Positions 44,910 through 55,100 of a stretch of 64,000 nt of DNA are shown here, piece after piece (position 1 is the stretch's first letter; the number at the start of each line of letters is the position of its first letter). A model generated the notes under the pieces. That model was not told the DNA's origin. It did no database searches and saw only the letters and a list, made by a program, of their open reading frames with translations. This DNA comes from an uncultured Clostridia bacterium (GTDB lineage Bacteria > Bacillota > Clostridia > Oscillospirales > Acutalibacteraceae): the NCBI GenBank assembly GCA_946183365.1, contig CAMHAH010000007.1, positions 1-64,000 of the forward strand, given 5' to 3'. The translations under genes were made by a program, and so were the position numbers.

Positions 44910-47483
44910 TTATGTATTATAAACGGTCTCACCTATATTATAAGGAGTGCTGACGCTTGTGCAGTAACGCTGGATAAACGTAGCGTCTACTAAGCTCAGA
45001 GTACCGTCGCCGTCTATATCGGCGCACATGAGCTGCTCTTCGCTGTACGGTACATTTATCATAGTGCATACGCGCTGTACGACAGTAGCATCTATCAGGT
45101 CTACTTCGCCGTCACCGTTAGCGTCGCCGAGGACATAACCGGATGAAGTTTCGCTCTTTTGCGTAGTGATAGTAATAACGGTATCAGCATTGATTTTGGT
45201 GATACGGTAAGTGTTGTTTGACAGATCCTTGATGTTTTTATAGGTTCCGTCGGTCGCGGAGACTGTATCCAGAGTATAGCCGTCCTTGAGGACGACTGTG
45301 AAATATACCTGTCCGTCGCCTGTGGAGTCGGGTTCACCGGTAGCGCTGCTGCGCGATACGGCAGTACCTGTCGCCGAAACGGATTTATAAGCGCCGGCGG
45401 TGTCCTGCGTCCGATAAACGGTGACGCTGTCAACGCCGCTGTCGCCCGCGAAGGTCACGGTGTAGCCCTTATCAACGATCGCCTCCTGCTCGACGGAATG
45501 ATCGCAGGTATCGATTGAAACGGTCATCGGGATCGTCTGCTGTTCGGTAGCGCCGCACTTGGTACAGGTGTAGGTCATCACGCCTGTTGAGGTAGATGTA
45601 GCCGAGGTCGTCACAGTGCCGGAATTCCAGATGTGGCTAAAGGATCCGCCCTTGCAAGCGGTCACACTTGTCGCGGTCGCGAATGACGGGGTGCTGCTTG
45701 AGACCGTTAACGGCCACGACGCCATGATATAATTGACCGCCTTCGGAAGTGAATAGCTGAATACCACGCTGCCGTTGCTGCCCGCCTTGGTATTGATTAT
45801 CTTGCCTGCTGTATAGCTGGTCGTGGTTGAAGCATATTTTTGATTGGTGCCGAACCAGCTTGATTTAGCGGAGCCGTCCATACCCGCTGTGCTGGCGGTG
45901 AAGATAGTCGCCCCTTGGATGGATACTGTGCCGTCGGCGTCGATGGCGGAATTGTCGCCTCCGGACCTCATACTGAAAACAGCCTGAGTGCCGCCGTAGA
46001 GATATAAGCCGCCGTTGGAGTCAAGACCGTCGCCGTCGCAGTTGACATACAGATCGCCTCCGTAGATATAGATATTATAGTTGCCTGTGGTCGAAGATTG
46101 ACCGCCGCCGGGAGTAAAACCGCCTTGACCGCCTCCCGGACGTCCTCCGGGGCGGCCGCCCGGGTTAAAGGTATTGCCGCCGCCCGCGCCGGGATCGGTG
46201 CCGCTGGTGCTGCCGCCCGCGGAGTTTACGCCGTCATCACTCGCGACAACATAACTGCGGCCGGAATAGATATAGACTGTGCCGCCCTCAAGACCTTCAT
46301 ACGATTTGTTGATCGTGATATCGGGATCACGCGTTAAGCCGCCCTCAGTGCCTAAAGTTAAAGAGGTATCGGCGTGCATACCGTCGTCGCCGGTCTGAAT
46401 GGTAAAGGTGCCGCCTGTCACGGTAGCGTTAGCGTCGGAATGAATAGCGTCGTCGCCTGTATTCAGTGTAAAAGTACCGCCCGTGATATTCAATGCGGGT
46501 TCGATACCCGCTTCTTCCGCGCGGTCGCCGGACGCCTTCAAGCCCTTACAGCTGTATTCATTGGCGAGAGTATCGTTCCACACGCTGTAGCCCTTCCAAG
46601 TGCAAATGTCAAAGGTACCGCCGTTGATGTTCAGCGCGGTGTCCGCTTGAATACCGTCGCCGTCTACATCGATATCAAAGGTTCCGCCGTTGATTGTTAC
46701 AGTGCCTGCCGAATCGGTGTCGATGGTCGTGCCTTCGGTCTCATCGGTCGCGTCGGGAGCGCTCTTGATGCCGTCGTTGGCGGCTTTGATGATATAGGCG
46801 CCCTGATTGATAACGATACTGCCGTCACAGGCGATACCGTTGTTGACCGCCGCGCCCGAGGTGGTCGCTCCGTAGTATTTAGAGTTGCCGCTTACGTTTA
46901 CAGTGCCGCTCTGGTTAAAGATCAGCTCGGCTGTCGATCCGCCCTTGATGCCGTTCTTAGAGTTGGCGACGACATTCAGATCACCGTCGCCGCAGAAGGT
47001 CACTGAGGAGCCGCTCTTGACCTTGATCGCCTCGCCCTCGAAGGCGTCGGCTACTGTCGTGTCGGTCGAAGTCTCGTTAGCGGGATCCTCATTATCGGTG
47101 AGGGTCGAAGCGCCCACAAGGTGGATGTTGACCGTCGCGGACTTTTTGACGACGATCGGCGCTGTTGAAGAGGATGAGAGCGTCAGGTTATCAAGGATGA
47201 GCGTAACGTCGCTCAGTCCCTTGCTGACGATGATAGAGCCCTCAGTACAGCTGCCGCCGATACGATAGGTGCCGGCCGTCGTGACGGTCAGCGTCGTGCC
47301 GTCGATGGCGTAGCCGCTGCCCGCTTGGGTCTCGGTGATACCGCTGTTCGAAAAGGTCAGCTCAGCGCTCTCTTCGACAACGGCAGATGTCGAAGCGGTA
47401 TCGACCGACGCCGCCATAGTTGGGAGAGTGAGAGTAAATACCAGCATAAGAACCAGTATAACGGATAAGATTTTTCTTGACAT
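44910..47483 (-). CDS. Secreted carbohydrate-binding beta-helix protein with dockerin
   Basis: 857 aa, signal peptide to about 25 (TLTLPTMAAS). Residues 35-450 match the Cthe_2159-type carbohydrate-binding domain: GTYRIGGSCTEGSIIV, LILDNLTLSSSSTAPIVV, then repeats such as IKAANDGIKSA, GTFDIDVDGDGIQAD and GTFTLNTGDDAIHSD. A Gly-Pro-Arg-rich loop (about 420-450) precedes more repeats, then a Cys-pair beta domain and an Ig-like part. The dockerin (about 795-857) has GDANGDGEVDLIDATVVQRV and ADIDGDGTLSLVDATFIQRY. Cthe_2159 binds cellulose and pectin-type polymers, so this is probably a substrate-binding member of a cohesin-based complex. No scaffoldin is in the window. Confidence 0.88.
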   Translation of the reverse strand: MSRKILSVILVLMLVFTLTLPTMAASVDTASTSAVVEESAELTFSNSGITETQAGSGYAIDGTTLTVTTAGTYRIGGSCTEGSIIVSKGLSDVTLILDNLTLSSSSTAPIVVKKSATVNIHLVGASTLTDNEDPANETSTDTTVADAFEGEAIKVKSGSSVTFCGDGDLNVVANSKNGIKGGSTAELIFNQSGTVNVSGNSKYYGATTSGAAVNNGIACDGSIVINQGAYIIKAANDGIKSAPDATDETEGTTIDTDSAGTVTINGGTFDIDVDGDGIQADTALNINGGTFDICTWKGYSVWNDTLANEYSCKGLKASGDRAEEAGIEPALNITGGTFTLNTGDDAIHSDANATVTGGTFTIQTGDDGMHADTSLTLGTEGGLTRDPDITINKSYEGLEGGTVYIYSGRSYVVASDDGVNSAGGSTSGTDPGAGGGNTFNPGGRPGGRPGGGQGGFTPGGGQSSTTGNYNIYIYGGDLYVNCDGDGLDSNGGLYLYGGTQAVFSMRSGGDNSAIDADGTVSIQGATIFTASTAGMDGSAKSSWFGTNQKYASTTTSYTAGKIINTKAGSNGSVVFSYSLPKAVNYIMASWPLTVSSSTPSFATATSVTACKGGSFSHIWNSGTVTTSATSTSTGVMTYTCTKCGATEQQTIPMTVSIDTCDHSVEQEAIVDKGYTVTFAGDSGVDSVTVYRTQDTAGAYKSVSATGTAVSRSSATGEPDSTGDGQVYFTVVLKDGYTLDTVSATDGTYKNIKDLSNNTYRITKINADTVITITTQKSETSSGYVLGDANGDGEVDLIDATVVQRVCTMINVPYSEEQLMCADIDGDGTLSLVDATFIQRYCTSVSTPYNIGETVYNT

Positions 47484-47545
47484 AATTGATCTCCTTTCGA
47501 ATATGATACTCGGACGAATAGTATTCCGATCAAGATTACATCTGC

Positions 47546-47574
47546 ATCATACATTATAAAAAAATAAGTTTCAA
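47546..47574 (-). promoter_or_regulatory. Putative promoter of the beta-helix dockerin gene
   Basis: Minus-strand TTGAAA (47569-47574), 17 bases, TATGAT (47546-47551). The start codon lies about 65 bases further, after AAAGGAG. Confidence 0.45.
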
Positions 47575-47734
47575 TAATTCTCACAAAGCTTTCAGATAAC
47601 TTTCACAAAACCGTCACATAAAACGAATAAATAATTAGTTTGCGTAAATAATGCGCCGAAAACTGTTGCAAGGCGAAAATGCAGGGATCTAAGAAGAAAA
47701 CGGTGCTATCGCTGATTTTGCTGAATAAGGCTTA

Positions 47735-47890
47735 TACTAAGTAGCAATAAAACACTTTAATATCTATTGCGGAGAATTCCGCATAACTGCGTTGTCAGTC
47801 TTGACAGGCGCCAGCCTGCCTGCGCCCTCCGCCTTGTTCTGCGAAAATCTCCGCTAATATCTTTTTAAAGCTTTTTATTGCTACTTAGTA
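47735..47890. mobile_element. MITE-like element, copy B
   Basis: 156 bp with the same TACTAAG/CTTAGTA ends and flanking TTA as copies A and C but a more diverged sequence (TACTAAGTAGCAATAAAACA). Terminal inverted repeats of about 55 bp, core GACAGGCGCCAGCCTG. No coding capacity. Confidence 0.8.
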
Positions 47891-48027
47891 TTAGCTATTC
47901 ATAATAGGAATACTCGACTATTCAATATAACTATTTTACATTTCAAGATTATTCATATATAATCAGGTTGTGATCAAAAAAGATTTAATTTTTAACATAT
48001 ATCAACTAAATCGATCGGGAGGTCAAC

Positions 48028-49005
48028 ATGAAAAAATTATTCTCAATGATAATCGCCTTAACACTGACAGCGGCTATGCTGCTGACCGCCTGCTCAGGCA
48101 ATCAAAGTAAGACAGACGCGAACGTTGCTTCTCAGGATCAGCGAGCGACAACAGCTTCACAGACCGACGAGAGAAAAGACCCTTACGCCACAGAGAACCG
48201 CTATGACATACCTAAGGATATGTTTGAGAAGCGCGACGGCGTAGACTACGGCACTCTGCAGAAGGATATCGGCTATTACTCTTCTGTTGCGGGCGACAAC
48301 AAGTATGTTAACGTCCTGCTCCCCGCGGGTTATGACGAAAATCAGAGCTATCCCGTGACCTATGTATTCCACGGCTTCGGCGGCGACCACAACACGCATA
48401 TCGACACCGACTCTTACCTTGTACTGCTCTACGGCAATATGCTAAGTCAGGGGCTTACCGTACCGCAGATACTCGTCGGAATGGATATGTACACCGACAA
48501 GCTCTCCGATAAAGAGAGCAAAACAGACGAGGAGCTGCGTTTTATCTATGATAAAGCCATCGAAGAGACCGGCGTTGACCTTATGCCGTTCATCGAAGAG
48601 AGATATCCCGTCAAAAAAGGCAGAGAGTACACGGCGATAGCGGGTATGTCAGAGGGCGGAGCGAAGTCGCTTTGCACAGGCTTCAAGTGGCTGGATAAGT
48701 TCGGATATATCGGCGCTTTCGCTCCCGATACAGGCGTAATACCCACCGAGTACTACAAGGGTACATTCTGGAATACTCCGGTATTTGATAAGTTCCCTCA
48801 GCCCACCGCGGAGAACACTCCGTATTACCTCTATATGACCGTCGGCACCAAAGACCCGTGGAACATAGACTGTACGCTCTATTACCGCGATGTGCTCAAT
48901 GAAATGGGAGTAAAAAACCAAACGGATCTTGCGGAGGGCTACGGTCACGACGCGGACTTCTGGGGACAGTGCTTCTATAACTTCCTCGCAAAGGTCTTTG
49001 TATAA
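48028..49005 (+). CDS. Secreted lipoprotein esterase (alpha/beta hydrolase)
   Basis: 325 aa. Lipobox LLTAC near 20-24. The esterase domain matches the esterase D / feruloyl-esterase type: VNVLLPAGYDENQSYPVTYVFHGFGGDHN, nucleophile AIAGMSEGGAKSL (Ser), acidic residue near VGTKDPWNID and His in GYGHDADFW. It could remove acyl groups from polysaccharides, which fits the polysaccharide-binding proteins around it; this is inference. GGGAGG precedes the ATG. Confidence 0.85.
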   Translation: MKKLFSMIIALTLTAAMLLTACSGNQSKTDANVASQDQRATTASQTDERKDPYATENRYDIPKDMFEKRDGVDYGTLQKDIGYYSSVAGDNKYVNVLLPAGYDENQSYPVTYVFHGFGGDHNTHIDTDSYLVLLYGNMLSQGLTVPQILVGMDMYTDKLSDKESKTDEELRFIYDKAIEETGVDLMPFIEERYPVKKGREYTAIAGMSEGGAKSLCTGFKWLDKFGYIGAFAPDTGVIPTEYYKGTFWNTPVFDKFPQPTAENTPYYLYMTVGTKDPWNIDCTLYYRDVLNEMGVKNQTDLAEGYGHDADFWGQCFYNFLAKVFV

Positions 49006-49058
49006 ACCGACATAGGTATGTATCAACTATTAAGAAAACACATAATAAAGCAAAACTA

Positions 49059-49089
49059 CGGCGCCCCGTATATACGGAGCGCCGCTTTT
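49059..49089. terminator. Shared terminator between convergent genes
   Basis: CGGCGC-C-CCGTATATACGG-A-GCGCCG is a near-perfect hairpin with TTTT on the plus side and a run of A on the left, so it can serve both the esterase and the giant lipase gene. Confidence 0.75.
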
Positions 49090-49121
49090 GTTATGTTAAA
49101 TTAATCTCGGATAACAGCAGA

Positions 49122-52100
49122 TCAATCAGCCTCGGTAGCAAGCTCGCTGAACAGAAGCTCGTCGGGATCCACCAAAATGTGTTCACCGATAAGATACGGG
49201 TTTTCGAAATCGTTCAGGTAGCTCTGGATCAGAGTAGCGTCAACGACCGATACAAATCCGTCCATATCGACGTCTGCCAGGAAGTCATTGATGGGCTCGG
49301 GTGTCTCGATATTCGCCAGATCTCTCTGGATGAATGTCGCGTCAAGGATGTCTACCTCGCCTGTGACGTCGGCGTCACCGAGGATCGGATGCTCTAAGAT
49401 ACGCTGTTTCTCAACGGATCTTGTGACCTTCTTGAGGAGCTCATCTAAAGCAGCCTTGTTCTCTTCGGGCGTCTTATCAGGATCATAAGGAGCGTTATCG
49501 ATAGCTGCCTTGCCTAAAGCGGCTACGATCTTTGTAGCGAGACCGTCGTCCTCGCTGGCAAGCTGACCTGCCGCCTCTGAGACAGAAGCTTTATACTCTT
49601 CAAAGACCGCGATGTTCTTCTCTAACTCACGCTGAGCGTCAAGTGCTTCTTCGAGAGACTTGAGAGCCTCGTCGAGAGCAGCCTTGTTCTCATCAAGCGT
49701 CTTTTCGGGATCGTAAACGGCGCTTTCGATAGCTGACTTGCCTAAATCGGCAAGAAGCTTAGTCTCGGGGCTGTCGTCCTCGTTGACCAGAGCGTCGGCA
49801 GCCTCCGATACAGAAGCCTTATACTCTTCGAAGTCCGCGATATTCTTCTCTAATTCACGCTGATTTTCAAGAGCCTCTTTGAGAGCCTCGAGGGCCTCGT
49901 CAAGGATCGCCTTGTTCTCTTCGAGAGTCTTTTCATCGTCATAGGGAGTAACAGCGATAGCGGCCTTGACTATCTTAACGAGAGTCTCGGATGCGACACT
50001 GTCGTCCTCATTGACCAGAGCGTCGGCAGCCTCTAAGACAGAAGCCTTGTACTTTCCGTACTCTACCTTATCCTTCTCAGCAAGGCGTTGTGTCTCGATC
50101 GCTTCTTTGAGAGCCTCGAGCGTCTCGTCAACTACCGCTCTGTTATTCTCGGGAGTGTCCTCAGGATCATAAGGGATAACGCTGATACCTGCCTTGACGA
50201 TCTCAACGAGAGCCTTGGATACTACGGTATCGTCCTCGTTGAGAAGAGCATCGGCAGCGTCTAATGCAGAAGCCTTATACTCTTCAAACTCGGCAATGTT
50301 CTTCTCTAACTCGCGCTGCTTGTCGAGAGCCGCTGAGAGAGCCTCAAGAGAAGCGTCGATAACAGCCTTGTTCTCGTCGGGGGTCTTTTCGGGATCATAC
50401 TCGGTCACGGCAACAGCGAACTTCGCGATCTCAGCGAGAGACTTTGATACGATACTGTCATTCTCGTTGAGCATTGCGGATGCGGCATCTATGGCCTCTT
50501 TCTTATAAGCCTCGAATTCTTCAGCCTTTCTGACCTCTTCGTCTATGAGACGCTGTTTCTCAAGAGAATCAGCGAGCACCTTGAGCGCCGCGTCGACCAT
50601 AGCCTCGTTCTCTTCGAGAGACTTTGTTTCGTCATATTCAGCCATACCGATAGCCTTCTCGAACAGCTCGACAAGCGCCTTAGAAACAGGATTGTCGTCT
50701 TCCTTGAGCATAGCGGCTGCCTTTTCTACAGCGCCGTTCTTGTACTCCTCAAACGCTTCCTTATCCTGAGCAAGCTTCGCCTCATTATAAGCGTTCAGAG
50801 CGTCGATCAGCTTATCGCTGTTTGTGATAAATGTCTTTTCTGTATCGTTCAGCTCGTCATAAGCCGCCTTGAGCTCATCGAGCTTAGCCTTGTATTCATC
50901 TGTGACCTCGACCTCGCCGAGAGCGTCGATAGCCTCTATCAGCTCATTGTAGCTGAGCTTATGAGCGAGAGTTCTGGGGATGAAGTTAACGCCGCCCTCG
51001 CCGTCATAATCTGAGAGAAGATCCTTAGCGGTCAGCAGACCGATATTGATGTTAAGAGACTCAGGCTCTGTAGAAACGCCTGTGTAGTTAGCCTTAAGGT
51101 TAAGCTCGGGCTTATCAGAGAGGATAGTGTTCCAGAGCTTAGTTACACCGGTACCGCAGTTCATGGTGAAGATAGAATAGTAGTTGTTCTCGGGATCGGC
51201 GAGATAAGCCTTCATTCTCTCGAACTCTTCAGCGGTGATATCTACGCTGTAGTAGTTGTTGGGAAGCTGAGTATTATTGCTGCGGAACTGATTATAGATC
51301 TCGCGATCGATACAAATACCGCCGATCGAGTGACCGTTAGCGGGATTTTCGCCGTATTCGCGTGAATCCTTGATGATCTTCGCGAATGTACCGACTAATC
51401 CGTTGAACGCCATATCGGTGTCCACTTCGCCGCCGCTCTTGTACTGATACATCTGATATACCAGCGCCTGAGCCGCGGAACTGTTCTGGATATCGCCGTT
51501 CTCAAGAGCTCTTATCAAGAGGTCCATATGAGTATCGTCGAAGCTGTAGTTAGAAACAGTGAAGCTCTCGCCGCTCTTGAGAGAGATAGTAGCGGGCGCG
51601 GATTCGGGACCGTTAGTAGTAACGTCAAAGTAAGACTCACGATCCTCGATCTCAAGTTCATTGTCGTTATAGACAGCAGGATCGGAACTATACTTCTCGG
51701 GATGATCCGCGTAATCGCGCATCAGATCGTTATACTTATCGTTGGGCTTATAATACTCATAGTAGCTGACGTCAAGGTCGGTATCCTCATATGTTGTATA
51801 TGTGAGGGCGCCGTGAGCAACCAGCTCGCCCTTATGGATGGGACGGGCATGGATGGTAAGTCTGCCAACGATCCTGTCGCCGTCATAGTCGCCTACAACA
51901 ACTCTTGTTGCGGCATATACCATACCGTTGCTTGAGCCGGCGTAAGCGGTGACATAAACCGCGGCGCCGTCCTCCGGGATATCGCCGGTAACTGTGATCA
52001 GACCGTTCTCGTCAACATCTATCAAAGAATCTGAGGAGGTATATGTCAGTCTTCCGTCGTAGGGTGCTACGATGGAGAGGATACCCTTATAGCGTGTATA

Positions 52101-55100
52101 GGCCTCGAGCTGATAGGTATCGTCAGAGGAAGTAAGATTTATCTCCTTAGGCATATTCTTGATCTCTGCGTCAGCAAAAGCAGCCGCGAAGTCAAGATCG
52201 GTATCTGCCTTTATGAAGGCTGAGGCGACGCCCGCGTCGTCCTCGGGAAGCGAGAGTGCCTTGCCGTTGCACAGTACAGCGAATAAAGCCTTGCTCTCCT
52301 TGACAGCAGGATAAAGAGCTACGTCAGAGCCCTTCTCAATGAGATAGCCCGAATAAGGTATGAGTTTTGAAGGAACATCTTCGCCCGAAGCATAAAGGAA
52401 ATATTCCTCGCCGGCCTCTCCGTTAAAGGATACCGATACATAATCGGAACGCTTACTGCCGACCTCTACCGAGAACGGGATACCGATGTTCTCGTTGCCC
52501 TTCGCGCAGGCCCATACGATCGCGGTACCTTCTTTAACAGCTGCAAGCTCATTGCCGTCTACTGTCAAAGCGCCGTTCTGATCATCTACGATCTTCCATT
52601 TGAGCATATCGAGAGCATAACCCGGCTCATCGTTGGTTGTAATGTGAGCGTAATCATCAACGTTTAATCTGTCGCCCTTGAAGATCTGGATAATGTTTTT
52701 CTGCTCGGTCGTGACCTTTGCTGTCGCATAGTCGATCTCAAGCTCGGTATAGCAGCCGGGCATAGTGCCGAAGTACGCGCCCTCGGCTGCGTCGTAATGG
52801 TCATCGTCATTGATCCAATCGCCGCCGATATGAATACTGTTGATTATATGGTCGAGCTCATTCTCGGCAACAGCAGCCTTAACATAAATCTTTGTGCCTT
52901 CCTTTACAGCGGCGCTGTTGTTTACGACCGTCTTAACGCCGTCTTTATAATAATATACCTCTACATCAGACGAAACGCCGTTGTTTTTGTCTGAAACGCG
53001 AAGGATATTCTGAGCTCCATCTGAGGTAGAGATTATCCTATAGCTCTGGGGCAGGGAGTCAACATGGAAAGCGAGAACGCCGTCATCCTCGAAATAATCG
53101 CTCGCAAGAGTCTTTCCCTCAGCGTCGGTGACATAATAGCTCTCGCCGTCAGCCAGCGCGTCAACAGACGTCTTGAACCAGATCCCGTTCCCAGGGATAT
53201 TGGTTCCGTCAAGCGTAACCGTCTTGCCGTTGATATCAAAGTCGATACCGTTGATAACGCCGTCGCCGCTGTTAACGGTAACGTCGATCTTCTGATAATC
53301 TTTGTTATAGAAAACATCCTGACCCGCTTTCGCAGCGTTTACGAGGTCGGTCAGATTTGTATAAAAATCTTCGACCTTGATGGCGGAATCGGTATAGTTA
53401 TACTCTACGGGGCTTACGCTCTCGGGAGCGCTGACATATACATAGCCAGTCTCGTCCTCAAAGCTTGCGTTAGGCTCAGCTACGCCCTGAGCGTTGTTGA
53501 GGTAGTAACCGGGCAATCTCTTGACGATATTATCGCGAACTCCCTTGGGAGCGTCGATCAACTTAAAGATACCGTCAGCCTCGGCTGTGAGATAATGAGC
53601 GGTCTTTTCGCCGTTTCTGGTACCTACGGCAGCGTTCCACGCGCGCAGAGCGACGGTAGCGCAGCTATTCTTAAGGATAGAGAATTTGCCGTTGTTGCCG
53701 CCGAGATACATAGCCATTGTATTGAGCTGTTTGTTGGTGATGTCCATCTCATAGGTGACGTTCTCGAACTGGTCCCACTCGAGCTTCTGGTTATAGAGCT
53801 CGCGGTTGAAGCAAACGCCGCCGTCAACAACGCCGTCTAAAAGCTTGTTATAATCAACTCCGACTTCAGCGGCGATCTCTTTGATGCGCGCTACGAACTC
53901 ATCGGTACTGATCTTTCCGTTCTCGAGGAAGCCGAAAACATTCTTGACGACCGCAGCCTTGCCCGCGGCGGTCACCTCGCTCCAAGCGGAGCTGTTCTCG
54001 ACAGAACCGAGGGCGGCCTGAGGAACGGTAAGGTCAAAGTCACGGTACATACCGATGGTGACGATCTCACCGCGGTTCAATGTAACGGACTTCATGTCCT
54101 TGTTGAGTTTAAAATAACCGTCTGCGTCTTTATCTGTATGGTTTGAACCGACAGAGATATCTTCTCTGATATTCGGATAATAATAATCCTCTATCTCATA
54201 GCCCGCGTACAGGTCGGGAACGTTAATGGTTACGCCGTCCTGATAAGAAGTGAAGAGAAGGTAAACATGACCGTCATAGAACTGCATAGAGTCGTTGTAA
54301 CGGGCAAGGATCTTAAGGTTACCCGCAACGCCTGTGCCGTCGGAGTACTCACCTACGGTGACTGTGTACTTCAGCTTACCGTTGGTGATGAGAGCGGTAC
54401 CGGGCTTCATGGCATTGAGAGCGCCGTTCTCGTCGACCCAAGCTACGCTCGGATCCGAAGAACCGCATACAACGCCGTCCTCGGCGAAGTCGGCTAAAAC
54501 GTCGCCGACGGTCATTTCGAGATTTTTGTCAAAGCAGCCGGGGAATACCTTCTCGGCAAGTGTAGCTGTAAGGATATCTGCGATCTCTCTGTGACCCTCA
54601 GCAGTGGGGTGAGGATCCATGTTGTTTTCGTTGCTGATATTGTGGATATCGACATAGGAGCTGCCGGTATCTGCGGCTACTCCCTTGAGGCCCTCGTTGA
54701 GTTCCTGTACTCTTGAATCGACAGCTTTGCCGATCGTGAGGTACTGTAAAGGATAGGATACCTCGGACGCGATAATGCTCAGAAGCGCCTTGACGCGAGC
54801 GCTCTTATCGTCGGCCGAACCGTTGCCGTCGGTTATAATCTGATCGAGCTCTTCTGCATTGTCGAGCAGATCGTCGATTTTATCCTCAGCCGCGCCGGTG
54901 GGTAAGAGCTCAACATCCTCTACAGCGATGTCGGAGCCTGACGCCTGAGCGGCAGCCTTCTTGAAGATATTGGTAAGCACTGTGCTCAGATCGAGTACCT
55001 GACCGCTATACTCAAGCGAGTTGCCGAAGGGGCTGTACATATTGACGACAGCGATATCGGTATCGGGGTTGATAGCCTTTACGTTATCAACGACAGAGCG